Of a stretch of 64,000 nucleotides of DNA, positions 1 through 11,348 are shown in pieces (positions within the stretch are counted from its first letter, which is position 1; every line of letters begins with the position of its first letter). The DNA lies in NCBI RefSeq assembly GCF_009017415.1, contig NC_092407.1:1302001-1366000 (forward strand), read 5' to 3'. Position numbers and translations under genes: made by a program. The stretch is from Aspergillus flavus. Lineage: Eukaryota; Ascomycota; Eurotiomycetes; Eurotiales; Aspergillaceae. The notes under the pieces are model-generated. The model searched no databases. It saw nothing but the letters and a program-made list of their open reading frames with translations, and had not been told where the DNA came from.

Positions 1-848
1 GATTGGCAGGTGATTGACCAAGAGGTCACCTCTGAATTGTCGTTTCTGGTGAATTTAGGCCTTTGATTTGATTGATTTGATAGAGATCAGCAACCATCGG
101 GCACCTCAGAATACTCTGAGGCATTGAACGGGGCTTAGATCATACTGCTACTACCACGGTGACATCTGCATGATGGCAGCCTTCTAGCACGTTATCTGTT
201 GGAGCGAAACCAAGTGTTGCGCATCAAATCACAAGCCATCTTCATGTGCATTACCTAGTAAGTACACCTTATGCAAACTAATGTCGAACCTTCTCAGATC
301 GAGCTATAAGTAACTCTCGATAAACACGCACGTGAACTTCCCCAGGAATTCTTCAACCACTAGGCTCACCAGACATCCGATTGATGAGATAGGATATAGT
401 ATTAATGTCCTCAAGGGCCATATCATCGTGGCTCAGTTCCTGAGGCTTTTTGTGACTCAGCCTCATGGGGTCACATGTCGTCCCGTGACAGGGGTATTTA
501 TTTGTACTAGGAATGTTCTTTGTTCTAAGATCACAACCAAGTGCAAAAGCCTACTACATTGCATTCACTCTATTCAGTCTCTTTGATGCTTGGCTGTAGA
601 GCCATATCTCTTATACTTATTTTGGACGAATCTCGGCCCTCATATCCTACCCATATTTCACATATAACCTAGAGCATATCGTGGGAAGGTGGAAAGGCAA
701 TTAGGCTACTCTATCTCTCACTCGTAAAGGTTGTCTTACTTGGCTGGTTCTGCTAGTATGACCGACTGTGATTTATTCACTGACCGTATTAAATCTATAG
801 ATATACTAAAACTTTTCAATCACCTCTGAATAGGCCCCGGGAAAACAT
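1..848. other. Intergenic, left edge
   Basis: No gene is supported here. An open frame at 332-586 (84 codons) has no recognisable domain and lacks a clear start context. The right part is presumably the promoter and leader of the gene starting at 849; the last 100 bases are AT-rich. Confidence 0.5.
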
Positions 849-3086
849 ATGACAATGGATGATTCTTCCAGACTGTCGGCGGACTTAAGGGTATATGACA
901 TCTATCCTCTCGCACCAGGCAGAAACATCGATAATCCTTTTTCAAGATTACTTCTCCTTAGTGATGCAGACACACTGCTGTATATTGATCCTCCCCCGCA
1001 GAGATCATGCGCCTCAGCCTTGCCACGCTCATCTGAATCAATTCCCCACCGTATCCGTAGCCAAAAACTTCTGGAGACTGGCTCTAATTATTTCAAGGAC
1101 CTCTTCCAGCCAAGGGCTCAAGCTCGGACCATCAGTCGCCGCGGACTCGGAGGCAAGCTCACGAATGAGATTCAGTACGTAATTGATCTCACCCCTCCAT
1201 CGGTGGAAGACGATGCTGTCATATTTCTCACAGAGCTGTCGTGCCCTCTGGGAATCAGGAACTGGGCGAAAGCCACAACATGTTGGTGGGATTTACCCGC
1301 TGCCCGCGTTGGTGGTGAAGACGAAGTCGAATCACCAGAAAGCAAGCCTGCGAGTACATCTACCTCAAGCGTCACCAGTTCAAATGCTCCTGGAAGCAAG
1401 CCAGGCCTTCCTGTGGAATACTCGGTGGGTCGACACCGTGAGGGTATTGAACACATTGTATATGCTTTGGAAGGGTTTCCACCCAAGCTCGACACCCCCT
1501 GCAAGTTCTGGACCTTCTTCGCACTTGCTAGACTGTTTGGAGTAGCCACCGTGCCGAAAATCAGCGATCTCATAATATCCTGGCTCTACGATTCGGAGAA
1601 TGCTCGTCTCATAGAGTACCATCCCGAAATTGCTTACAAAATCGGCTGTGGAGTACAGCGTGACTATCTTTGCCGTGACGCATTTTCGGTCCTTGTCGGG
1701 GAGGAGGCACTGCTTTTGTTAGCGAATTCAGACAAACCACCTTTACCAGGTAGACCGCAATGGACCTTTCATGGGCGTCTTCGGGAGCCGTTGTTGGACG
1801 ATGACGAGCTTCAACGCATTGAATATGCAAGCAAGGGCTTCCTGGAGTATGTTATTAATCGGTTCATCGGTCTAGCAGGCTCTGAGATGAAATGGCTTTT
1901 CGAACTACCAAGCTTTCTGCACCTATCCAAGTTCAATCCAGAGACCTATTGGGAGGAAATTCTCATGACCGAACTCGTCCTGACCTGCAAGGAGTATGTC
2001 CGAGCACGTATTGTGCAATGGCTGGAGAGAGGAAACGGCATTTGGCTACCAGCAGTGATCGGGAGTATGGGTAAAGATCGTTCGACACACTATAAATATG
2101 CCTACAGCTCAATGCGCTACCCTGAACGCATTCTCAGCAGGACATTCTGGAAGAATCTCATGAACGAACCGTTTACTGAAAGCGACTTTCCAGGTATCAA
2201 TGAGTTGTTTTGGGATTCTACCATTGCCGGCTTGGGAGATTGGGTGCCAGCTTTCAGGACGCATGCCGACGCGAAAATCAGGCCGGTGACACGTAGTGAG
2301 CTATGTGAGGTGGTGGACAAATTCAACTCTCGTGTGAACCCCCAGGGTCCCCATTACCAAGTACAAGCAGGGTACCCCTGGGATATAGTGGACGACTATG
2401 ACCCAGCGACCTGGTTACGCGGATTTCAATCAAAGCGTGAAGGCCTATTTAAACTGGACATGTTTATATCAGATGTACGGCTATATGTGACCAAGTACGC
2501 AAGTGACATGTTTGAGCTGGGCAGAGGCTCGATCGATAGAACCGACACTGTTACCTGTCTGACAGAAAATGAACTCAAATATCTACCGCTATGGGCTGGG
2601 GGGAATGATGATGGAACGGGAGGGGTCTTCATGGACCAAGATATCCCCATTTTAGAAACAGGGGGTTTCTCTACACCAGGTCCAGACGTTCACTTAGGTA
2701 GTACAGCGTCAACGGCCGATTCATTCTCGATCATCGGCACTGGAGAAATAGAGAGTACTGTCCAAGGCGCGTCCCACGAGACCACTGATGGTTATGGAAC
2801 AGATGTCATGTCTATACAATCAATGACTGTTAGTTCTCAGATAGAAAAGGGTAGAGACAGCAGTCACGAGGAGCCAGCATCACTTGAAGGCTACGAAACG
2901 GTTGACGACAGTTCCCTCTTGTTGAACTCATCGGCCGATGGCGACGACGAGTTTTCCTTTGACTGTGAGAGCGATGGCAGTGACACTGTCGTTATGGACA
3001 CATTGAGCCAGTCTGATCCCTTGAGTGATTTTGAGGAAATGGATTTGAACGAGGCTTGTCCCAGTCCTCCGCCCGCGGAAAGATAA
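849..3086 (+). CDS. BTB-like fungal protein of unknown function
   Basis: A single uninterrupted frame of 745 aa. I do not recognise a characterised gene. Residues about 65-135 (RSQKLLETGSNYFKDLF, then a segment beginning VIDLTPPSVEDD and ending in a Leu/Thr-rich helix) resemble the BTB/POZ-like N-terminal domain of a family of uncharacterised filamentous-fungal proteins; that is a family resemblance, not proof. A Ser/Thr-rich linker follows (about 160-190), then a conserved-looking helical region (about 200-290). The C-terminal 150 residues are acidic and Ser/Thr-rich, ending in a Pro-rich tail, and are probably disordered. There is no signal peptide or membrane segment. Two ATGs lie close together (849 and 855); the first is used. 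A role as a scaffold or protein-interaction factor would be a guess. Confidence 0.75.
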   Translation: MTMDDSSRLSADLRVYDIYPLAPGRNIDNPFSRLLLLSDADTLLYIDPPPQRSCASALPRSSESIPHRIRSQKLLETGSNYFKDLFQPRAQARTISRRGLGGKLTNEIQYVIDLTPPSVEDDAVIFLTELSCPLGIRNWAKATTCWWDLPAARVGGEDEVESPESKPASTSTSSVTSSNAPGSKPGLPVEYSVGRHREGIEHIVYALEGFPPKLDTPCKFWTFFALARLFGVATVPKISDLIISWLYDSENARLIEYHPEIAYKIGCGVQRDYLCRDAFSVLVGEEALLLLANSDKPPLPGRPQWTFHGRLREPLLDDDELQRIEYASKGFLEYVINRFIGLAGSEMKWLFELPSFLHLSKFNPETYWEEILMTELVLTCKEYVRARIVQWLERGNGIWLPAVIGSMGKDRSTHYKYAYSSMRYPERILSRTFWKNLMNEPFTESDFPGINELFWDSTIAGLGDWVPAFRTHADAKIRPVTRSELCEVVDKFNSRVNPQGPHYQVQAGYPWDIVDDYDPATWLRGFQSKREGLFKLDMFISDVRLYVTKYASDMFELGRGSIDRTDTVTCLTENELKYLPLWAGGNDDGTGGVFMDQDIPILETGGFSTPGPDVHLGSTASTADSFSIIGTGEIESTVQGASHETTDGYGTDVMSIQSMTVSSQIEKGRDSSHEEPASLEGYETVDDSSLLLNSSADGDDEFSFDCESDGSDTVVMDTLSQSDPLSDFEEMDLNEACPSPPPAER

Positions 3087-3450
3087 AACAACACAACTTA
3101 CGAATAAACTCGAGGACAATATACAGAAGTATTCCATGAAGCAGTGACGATCGATTTTCATAAGTAATGAGAACAATGAGGATTTTTTTTCTTACCGTAT
3201 CTGCTATTCTGTCGAAAAGGGAATTAAGTATAATTTCACGTGACTGAATCCGGGGTTCTTGGCGCGCCGACGTCACGGCATTGCGATTATCAACACCCCC
3301 GATTTCTTTCTACTTGCAACCTTATCTCCACTAGGCGCCCACCAAATTCCCTGGGCCGGCGAACAAGTAATCTGTGTAGTTTTCACTCATTCTTTCAGGG
3401 GCAATCCTCTTATTTTACTGTTACACTCCGGTACAGAAAAAGCGGTCACC
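3087..3450. promoter_or_regulatory. Intergenic / promoter of the R-SNARE gene
   Basis: This 364-base gap holds the 3' end of the unknown gene and the promoter and leader of the SNARE gene. No TATA box or known operator could be assigned with confidence. Confidence 0.4.
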
Positions 3451-4298
3451 ATGGCCTCATCCTCAAAGCCCCCGAGCTTCCTGCTCTAGTACGTCTATAA
3501 CCCATCTACTGCCCAATCTCCACATCTTATAACCCCCTCGATTCAAGACTAATATATCAAAAAATCTCTAGTACTTGCATAGCCCACCGCACCACAATTC
3601 TTGCAGAGCACTCATCCCCCGGAACCTCCTCAACCTCCGCCTCCTCCCTCGCCTCCATAATACTCCCCAAAATCACGCACGAGAAATCACAAAAGCTCAC
3701 CTACACCCATGAACGCCTCTTCGTGCACTACATCGCCGACTCGCCCACAGGAGCAAGCGACGATTCCAGCTTCCGCCAGGAACCCAACTCCTACGCTCCG
3801 CTAAGCTACATCGTGGTTGCGACCGCTGAACAAGGCCGTCGCATTCCATTCGCCTTTCTCCTGGAAATGAAACGCAAGTTCCTATCCACCTACCCACCCT
3901 CCAGCACTGATTTCGCCGCCCTACCGGCCTACGGCTGCGCCGCATTCAACAATGAGCTCCGCTCCCTGCTCCAGACGTATAATACCGCCCCGCCGTCGGA
4001 CTCGCTCGCCTCAGCCCGCAGAGAAATCGATAGTGTGAGAGATATCATGACGGAGAATATCGAGCGGGTGCTGGAGCGTGGGGAGAGGATTGATCTGCTT
4101 GTTGATAAGACAGATCGGTTGGGTGGGAGTGCGCACGATTTTCGCATTCGGAGTCGGGGCTTAAGGAGGCGGATGTGGTGGAAGAATATTAAGTTGATGG
4201 TGCTTTTGGGGGTGGTGATTGTTTTCCTACTGTATCTGTTCATTGGGGTGGGATGTGGACTGCCGGCTTGGGGGAAATGTGTCGGTCATAGTGAGTGA
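3451..4298 (+). CDS. nyv1: Longin-type R-SNARE, VAMP7/Nyv1-like
   Basis: Two exons, 3451-3488 and 3572-4298, joined across a GTACGT...CTAG intron in phase 2, give 254 aa. An N-terminal longin-like domain (about 1-145) is followed by an R-SNARE coiled coil (about 160-215). The expected zero-layer arginine is in NIERVLERGERI (about residue 182), and the stretch LLVDKTDRL is typical of VAMP7-class proteins. A single C-terminal membrane anchor (about 219-237) follows the basic LRRRMWWKN. A short luminal tail with two cysteines ends the protein. In yeast, Nyv1 drives homotypic vacuole fusion with Vam3, Vti1 and Vam7, so this protein should act on vacuolar or late endosomal membranes. Family placement is secure; assignment to Nyv1 rather than another longin VAMP is likely because of the C-terminal anchor (Ykt6 has none). 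Confidence 0.88.
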
Positions 4299-6055
4299 GT
4301 GAGTGGGAAGTGCTCTTATTGGCCGGTCTGATCTGGTCATGATCATTCCCGCTGCGGCGTACAGGATGGGATGTCGGCGATTTAACGCGTTCGGGGACAA
4401 TAAGATTGTCGGCTCAGATTATCACCCAGGGCTTTAGGATGTCGTCCACGATGGTTTGTTCTGCGGTTTAGCGCAGTTTCTCTTCTTGTACTATTAAAGT
4501 TGGTATTTGTATACATAATATATCCATTTTCCTCTCACGGGACAACTTACAGTGGTTATATATGAAATAGGGTAGTTGACGCAGGGAACATTGAGGCAGG
4601 CAATATATATTTATCCTTCCAACACGAGTACACTAAGTCCAATTAAATATACTACTTGGACGAAAAGACACGAGAGGGAAGAATTCAATTCAGTTCAAAT
4701 AAGATTCATTCAATCGACTATCATAGAAAATCCCATAGAAAGCCAAGCCTACTTCTTACAATGTAATGTGTCTCACTCTCAAACTCACAGCTTCCTAGCC
4801 AACGCATCAGTGCGAGTCTGCAAGCAAGGCAGGTCAACCACTGGTTTTACCAGATATGTTGCTGCAATTCCTTCTGCGCCATCCGTTTACCTCTTCAACC
4901 ACTGATCCGCCAGAGACGGGATTGATAAGGAGATAATGTGGCGCTAAATGGGGAAAGACTTGGGGAATATGGAGAGGGATAGGGATTTGCTTTGCTACGT
5001 GTGTAGCAGTTGCCGGATCAAGGTGTGTCGGGCAGTTTTGGAAATGGGTGGAGGGAATATTCAGGGATAACCTGCAAGCCAAATGAACCTTTGAACATTG
5101 AAAGGACTCATCAGATGCGGCTATAGCCTGATGAGGGATACACCTATGGTGCAGGGTGCATCGGTCTCTTGGAAAAAAAAGATATAACCCTGGTCATAAT
5201 AGGTTTATTGTATCTCATTTCAAGTAACTCGCGTGCTCTCACGGGAATTCACCTATTTGCAACACGACAACCAAAACGCAAAATCTCCTAAGCAGACTAA
5301 GCATTGGCAGCTTCATGTCCCATATCGACGCGCCCCAGGGCCTGATCCATCATTATCGAGCTTGGGCCTGGAGATGCTGATCATGGAGGATGAATACAAT
5401 CCTGTGTCGTTGGACTCTGAACCCACTTCAGGCGTCAAAACTGATGATCTTGTCTCACTCCCCTTGTTGGAACCAAAATGGTAGTCGAAGCTTCAACAGG
5501 TCGACAGAATGAACATGTATACATAGTTCTGGTACATGATGGTCATCTGTTTGAGCCTCTGGGTCGTGGGTGAATGTGGTTGTGGTAGGAAGGTGCCAGT
5601 GGAAGATGAGAGCCTAGCGCTACTGTGCGTCACATGACATAGTGTAGGGTTTGTCCCGTCATTGGCTGCTGTGGGACCGGAAGATTGCCGACTCCCTTGG
5701 CCGCCTACTCCGTACATAGTAAAGCTTCAGGGACACCGCCTGCGCGCTTACTTTTTCTGCCCTTGCATGTGTTCATGTTTCAGCCATTGGGATAAAAAAT
5801 AGTAGGCGGTGAGAGTTTAACAGAAGTAGAAGTCATCGCGTCCCACTATTGGAAGATCATCGCGATGCGTGCGAGGATCACTATCTACCTAATATCTATA
5901 TGTGTTTGGCACACTGACCCCAATCAATTGCAAGTGGGAGTGATAATCGCCTCGACTAATGCATATGATCTCATATTATTGCCATTTACGTCATGCTAAA
6001 GACCAAATAGTGCTTTAACTGAGGATCTTGAACAGCGTGGCGTTGGTTTTTCAAA
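4299..6055. other. Intergenic, 1.76 kb
   Basis: No gene is supported. Small open frames (for example 5233-5484 on plus and 4834-5082 on minus) show no domain. The stretch around 4490-4630 is AT-rich and probably contains the SNARE 3' end. A TACTCCGTA motif lies at 5706-5714. The right part should hold the promoter of the C2H2/AT-hook gene. Confidence 0.45.
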
Positions 6056-7821
6056 ATGTCAAACGATGGATATGACTGGCTTTTGAATTATCCACGACCG
6101 GACTTATATCACGTTGATCATAGATATGGACCTGCTTCTGGACCGGCACAAGGAGACCAGGCTCCGTATCTCGGTGCGCCGCCAGCAATAAAAGCTGCCA
6201 CGGTCAACCCTTCCGGCTATTTCCACTCCCCATATCACCTACCTAACCAAGAGTTTATGAGTTATACAAATAGCACCACCCAGTACCAGTCTGCCGCTCC
6301 CATGCCAGGTTCTTACCAGGGACCACCACCTTACTCTACGCCGTCAACTGCTCCAGTGACCTCCCAAGGACAGGCCTCTCAACAGCCCCTCACTTATTCC
6401 AATACTTCATGGAAATCCACACCCCAAACGTCAGACTATGGCCATGATACGAAAAGGCGCCGTACAGACACTTTTACACCATCAAACCAGCATGGCATAA
6501 CACCTACGGTCACTCCCGCCATGTCGAAACCTGTCTCAAAAGATAATCTCTCGTCCTTTTCCTTCAGCCCCCGTGATACTACAGACAAATCATTTCTCAA
6601 GAACCGCGCGGATATTGTCAAACCCTTAAACAAGCTAGATGCTGCTGAAAAACTCAGTTATGACTCGCGGACGATTGCTAGAGATGTGTTAATCGCAGCC
6701 GGGCGTCATCCAACGGAACCAGCATTGAACCATCACCTTTTACGCTTGCGCGATGTTTTTGTCCATGTCGATACATCATCCGACTTGGAAACCTTTCGCT
6801 GGGACATGGTCGATATGCAGAACGTGAAGAAACCACGTGACCCGCCTCGGGCGCCGATGCAAGTTTCCGCTCCGCCAAAGGAACCGTCATTACACGGTAC
6901 GCCCGCGCCAACCATACAAACACAAAGCCAGCCCGTGCAACCACCACCACCACCTCCACCTCAGTTGCAACACCTCAACCAGCAACATTCACAAACCCCA
7001 GAACAAATCCAACCACAGTCGCCAGTGCCGACGAAATCACAGTCTGTGCGTAAATTCATAGTACAGGTGCCTACAAAAAGTCCAAGTATTCAGTCAGGGA
7101 CGATGGCTGGGAGGAGACCTGGAAGGCCGCCGGGACGCCCTCCAGGACGCCCTCCAGGGAGCACAAAAATCCAGGTGGTGGCTCCTCCCGCTCGCACTCC
7201 TCCGGTTTCTTATCAGGTTTATTCCTGTGAATGGGACAGCTGTAACGCTGAACTTCATAACCTGGAAATACTCGCAAAACATATTTACAAAGTGCACGTA
7301 CCATACACTCTCACCTGCGCATGGAAGGGTTGCACCTGCGATGACAAGTTCCCTGCAGCCGAACTGGTGAAGCACATTCGAAATACTCATCTTGAATCCA
7401 TTGCCTGGAAGTTGGGTGATGGACCATCAGTGCCTGGAACTGGTGAGAAAGCATCTGGCTGATTGCTTTTCAACGTGATCTCCGATCTACAGGATTGATT
7501 ATTAATACTTGATTTATGCTTTTAGTTCAAGGTACTCCTGGCCACAGCCCGGTTCCTTCGACTATCCCAGAGTCCCTTGTAGGGGGCGGTGAGGATTCAC
7601 TTATCTTTCCAGCTCATCAATCGTCAATCCGAGCATTCAATCGCGTGCATGGCTATAATACACAGCGCGACAAGGCCCAGGGAATTTTCAAGGCAGTCCA
7701 GAAGCTCAAAGAACAGATTGGGGTTGGATTAGATCCCGGCGGATGTCAGTTGGCCACCCCCGCCCGGAATGAGAGGGTGAGCAACGAGGAGGATATTTAC
7801 GAGGTGAAAATTGGTAGCTAG
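6056..7821 (+). CDS. C2H2 zinc-finger protein with AT-hook repeats
   Basis: Two exons, 6056-7442 and 7526-7821, joined in phase 1. The intron has a GTGAGA donor, a branch-like TTGATTATTAATAC and a TTTTAG acceptor. The product is 560 aa. The first 140 residues are Tyr/Pro/Gln-rich low complexity with a possible nuclear signal (KRRR). A conserved-looking helical block (about 195-265) follows. A Pro/Gln linker leads to tandem AT-hook-like units (GRRPGRPPGRPPGRPPG, about 349-365), which should bind the minor groove of AT-rich DNA. Two C2H2-type fingers follow (about 385-450: CEWDSCNAELHNLEILAKHIYKVH is split here as CEWDSC and HIYKVH; the second begins CAWKGC). The exon-2 region is basic with a predicted helix. 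It is probably a nuclear chromatin or transcription factor. I do not recognise a named gene; a chromatin-remodeller accessory subunit is possible. Confidence 0.82.
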
Positions 7822-8208
7822 GAAAACACGTGTGATACCCCATTGCATCTATTGCTTTCGTATCCTATCCTACATTGCACAGGGTTGGTGTCGATTCCAG
7901 GAAGTGGCGTTTGGGCTGGTTGCGATCCGAATATTCTGTGTACATTATTCTTTCACCCCATTGCATGGCAGTTTACCATCGCTAGAAGACTTAGTCGTCT
8001 AGTGAGTTGTACAATAGGGATGCATTTCATGGACCAACGTAATCACAACCATGCGGATCATGTACTGGCCTGCTATTGCTCCAACCAAGACCTTAGGGGT
8101 ATCCATTATCGTTGCGCTTGTGCCGTATTCTTCACCGTCGGAACCAAGGGCAAACTGTATCAAAACGAGAAAAGAAAGGAAATACGCTAACAGAAACCAA
8201 GATAGCCA
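7822..8208. other. Intergenic between converging genes
   Basis: A 387-base gap between convergent 3' ends (the C2H2/AT-hook gene and OST4). It probably contains both 3' UTRs. Nothing else is visible. Confidence 0.5.
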
Positions 8209-8445
8209 CTACCGGTCTTTTTCTCCTCCGATGGCTGACGAACCGCCGGCGGCCGCTGCAGGTACTGTCGAAGGGCTAGCAGCAACTGACTCCTGAGACG
8301 CAGCGGCCGACTTCTTCACATCACTTGCATCCTCGACTCCACTATCCTTGGCATTGACTTCGAGGAAGTGGTAGAGAACAATCATCATCATCGCGCAAGA
8401 GCCGAGAAAGACAGCAAGGCGGTGAAGGTCGTCGTCGGAAATCAT
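8209..8445 (-). CDS. ost4: Oligosaccharyltransferase subunit Ost4
   Basis: The start is placed at the ATG giving MISDDDLHRLAVFLGSCAMM, which matches the conserved N-terminus of Ost4; an upstream in-frame ATG (8493) would add 16 residues ahead of it and is unlikely. The product is 78 aa with one transmembrane helix (about 9-28, ending IVLYHFLEV). Ost4 is a mini-subunit of the ER oligosaccharyltransferase; in yeast it links Stt3 with Ost3/Ost6 in N-glycosylation. The yeast protein is only 36 aa. Here a hydrophilic Ala/Ser/Pro-rich tail of about 45 residues follows the helix. The real reading frame might be shortened by an unseen intron in the tail, but none is needed. Confidence 0.88.
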   Translation of the reverse strand: MISDDDLHRLAVFLGSCAMMMIVLYHFLEVNAKDSGVEDASDVKKSAAASQESVAASPSTVPAAAAGGSSAIGGEKDR

Positions 8446-9620
8446 CGTGACGGTTGTGGGACGTTCTGGAATTGGAGTATAAAAGGGAAGCAAAGCTAAT
8501 TGATTTCTCCGGAAACGAAGAGAATGGATGGTTGCTACTATGAGAAGCCACGTCAGTGATCAGTTGATTGTAGTATCATCGTTGCAATTTGGATGGCATG
8601 GATAACGGTATAGGAGGGAGTACTGATATATGACGGGAGACCTACCTTCTTAACTCCAAATGGGTAGGAAGGACCAAGCTCCAATGAGGAAGGGGGGGGG
8701 GAGGTGGGTAGATATAGAGGAGGAAGTGATAGTATGTACCTTGTTGTATCTAAGTCGCTGAACGGAGGTCGAGATCGGCCGGTCGCAAGTGACACCTGTT
8801 TGTTGGTTCCTTGTTGGGTTAGGCTGGAGTACCTGAGGCAGTAACAGTCATGGATCAGTCAGCGAGGGAGGTGACTAAGCTAAAACCCGTTTCAAGGTCA
8901 TTCTGACTGTCTGACACCGTCAAACTTGTCAGAAGTGCACTCAACTGGTTTTTTTGCACTAATGTCCGTGTTTCACTTCAGGTCGACTGATTTGATTGAC
9001 CCGGTACGATTTAACCTATATATCCACCACATCACATTGTTGGACCAAGTTTCTGACGAAGTGTGGGGGAGAGAATTGGGTGGTGTCCGGTTACCTGTAA
9101 GATACACGCCGTTGTCCATGGTACATTGATACACACGGTACATACAGCTTGCTTTGCCCCAAAAAAAGTACAACGGCGCTAAAGCAGGTTCCCCATCTGA
9201 TTGGATTGCTTTTGTATATTCCATGTTCGACCTTCTCCTCCCCTGACTAATGGTCCCTTTCTTTCTTTTCTTTATCTTCATCATTAAAATCCCTTGATCA
9301 CCTGTTCGTGTCCATTTCTCTGGTGGTCCTATTTCTTTGCATCTCCGAGTCTCTCCTTCAGTCCTTGTACTCCGTTCTTCTTTTTCCCCCCGCCCCTTTT
9401 TCCCATCTCTTTGTGTGTTGGTCACTCTCCCCCATTCCCAACCAAAAAAAGTGATTGATTCCCCGCCTCACGCCACAATTACACAAAGTGTCACCTCTTC
9501 TTTCATTATTCATCAATTGGTTCTGGAGCTAATTGATGTCCTTTTATCCCATTCCTCAATCGTATATGGGGATTTAACTAGCAAATTTGGTCAACTCATG
9601 CTCTGAGCTAGTTCTTCACG
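8446..9620. promoter_or_regulatory. Divergent promoter region of ost4 and a Zn2Cys6 regulator
   Basis: A 1.17-kb gap between divergent genes. It contains a run of ten G (8692-8701) and a pyrimidine-rich stretch (about 9231-9440), which is typical of fungal promoters and leaders just upstream of the transcription start. No gene is supported; short frames here lack domains. Confidence 0.5.
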
Positions 9621-11348
9621 ATGAACGAACCATACGTCGCGACTAAAAACCCAGGGCCTCCGAAGGCTGGCCCTTCGCTCCTGGCCTGTCTCCTCTGCCG
9701 GCATAAGCATCTTAAATGTGACGGGAAAACTCCTGTGTGTGGCCGCTGTGCGGCTACCGGATCAGAGTGCCAATATACTCCTTCGCGCCGCGGGTACAAA
9801 GGCCCGTCAAAGAAACGGCGTGCCAACCCGTTCCCCGATGAAACGGCCGAGGATCTGGCGGCCTCCTTCGACCCCCAGTCGGTTGGCTTGGTCAACATTC
9901 CTCCCGACTGGAACAGCCTGCAGAACGGCTTCCAGTACATGCCAACCGCCACCTTGACGACCCCGTCCTCGGGAAGCCCCGGTTTGACCGAGAAGTCCGG
10001 CTCCTCGCAACCCGTCCCATTACACAACGAGCCGCTTACTCCGGATTCCTCGTCCGCTGTCCCCGGTGATGGCTATTTAATCGATATTTACTATACATAT
10101 TTCCATCCCTCGCATCCGATTCTACCTCCCCTTCGTTATTTGTATCGCTCCTACGTCCCACCCTACCTCGACCATGTCATCAAGTTTATCGGATCACACT
10201 TTACCCCGGCCGCCTCTAGCGAAAATTACCGACCCAACGTAATGTCGTCCGTCATGGAGCAGGATTCCTGTATAGAGAAGCTTCAGGCGCTTCTGCTACT
10301 GGCCATTGTACTCCATTCGCGCAACGAGCGCCCCGAGGCTGGAGATTGCCTTGCCACGGCTGTGAATATAGCCTTTGAATTGGGTCTAAACAACCAAAGC
10401 TACGCAGCAACGATGAGCGAGGGCGACCCGGTGCGAGAGGAGAGCCTGAGGCGCACGTGGTGGGAATTGTACATCATCGAGAACATGCTGACTGCACTTG
10501 GACTCCAGCGAGTCGCTCGCACTGGGCTGATTCCGCTTGAGGTGGGGCTTCCCTGTGAGGAGCGTATATATCAGGATGGATTGGCACCACCGCCTGCCCC
10601 GACGATTGCGCAGTTCGATGAACGTGTATTCGCCGATGAGGAGAGAGATTTCTCTTCTTTCACTTACCGTATTGAAGCGGCTCGTATTCTTGCGCGAGTA
10701 GTGTCTATTCAAGACATGGTGGAAGGCCAGCAGGATCATGTAGAGGCCATCGACGCGCGGATCACCAGTTGGTTTCACCACCTGCCGGAATCTAAATCCG
10801 AATTGCTACGTTCGGATGGCTCTGTAGATGAGATGATGTTCCAGGCGACCATGGTCGTCAACGGTGCGGCAATCTACCTTCACTTCCCAAGGTCCGACCT
10901 GCTGTCGTCGCCGGCGATGGCTGCGGAAGTCATCTGTGGCCATCATGGCCCTTGTAGCATCCCTGCGTTCTCGCATCATGCACACGCAATGAAGGCCGTA
11001 AAAGCGGCCAGTGAAATTTCTTCGTTGGCGTCTATTCGCATGCCAGTCGTCAAACATACTCCTTTCTTTATCTGTGCTCTAGTAATGAGTTCTATTGTGC
11101 AGCTGGCTGCCTGCTCCGTGAAAGCCGGACAAATGCCCGATCCGAGTCGAGACCGACTCACGCTCACGATTGGAGTATTCAAATCTCTCGGCCGTACGTG
11201 GGCCATTTCCCAGGCCATCGTCCGCCAGATCAAGGCAGTCGCGCGCGATGTGATGGATCTTGGCTTACGACCAACCATGGATCATATCGACTTGAATAGC
11301 GTCCTTGACAGCGGTCGATTCTGGATGCCAGAATCCCTTGCGCGGTAA
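9621..11348 (+). CDS. Zn(II)2Cys6 fungal transcription factor
   Basis: A single exon of 575 aa. An N-terminal binuclear zinc cluster has Cys23, 26, 33, 40, 43 and 50 (spacing C-x2-C-x6-C-x6-C-x2-C-x6-C). A basic linker (RRGYKGPSKKRR) follows and probably adds DNA contacts and a nuclear signal. A Pro/Ser-rich linker leads into the fungal-specific middle homology region from about 150 (YYTYFHPSHPILPPLRYLY), with the hallmark segment RRTWWELYIIENM at about 277-290. The family binds CGG-type half sites and usually regulates carbon, nitrogen or secondary metabolism. The target genes cannot be read from the sequence; the convergent transporter to its right is a candidate only by position. I cannot assign a named orthologue. 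Confidence 0.9.
   Translation: MNEPYVATKNPGPPKAGPSLLACLLCRHKHLKCDGKTPVCGRCAATGSECQYTPSRRGYKGPSKKRRANPFPDETAEDLAASFDPQSVGLVNIPPDWNSLQNGFQYMPTATLTTPSSGSPGLTEKSGSSQPVPLHNEPLTPDSSSAVPGDGYLIDIYYTYFHPSHPILPPLRYLYRSYVPPYLDHVIKFIGSHFTPAASSENYRPNVMSSVMEQDSCIEKLQALLLLAIVLHSRNERPEAGDCLATAVNIAFELGLNNQSYAATMSEGDPVREESLRRTWWELYIIENMLTALGLQRVARTGLIPLEVGLPCEERIYQDGLAPPPAPTIAQFDERVFADEERDFSSFTYRIEAARILARVVSIQDMVEGQQDHVEAIDARITSWFHHLPESKSELLRSDGSVDEMMFQATMVVNGAAIYLHFPRSDLLSSPAMAAEVICGHHGPCSIPAFSHHAHAMKAVKAASEISSLASIRMPVVKHTPFFICALVMSSIVQLAACSVKAGQMPDPSRDRLTLTIGVFKSLGRTWAISQAIVRQIKAVARDVMDLGLRPTMDHIDLNSVLDSGRFWMPESLAR

Noticed and set aside
332..586. An 84-codon frame at the left edge
   Set aside because: No recognisable features; more likely upstream sequence of the following gene.
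5233..5484. An 83-codon plus-strand frame
   Set aside because: Short, without domain or conserved look; treated as chance.
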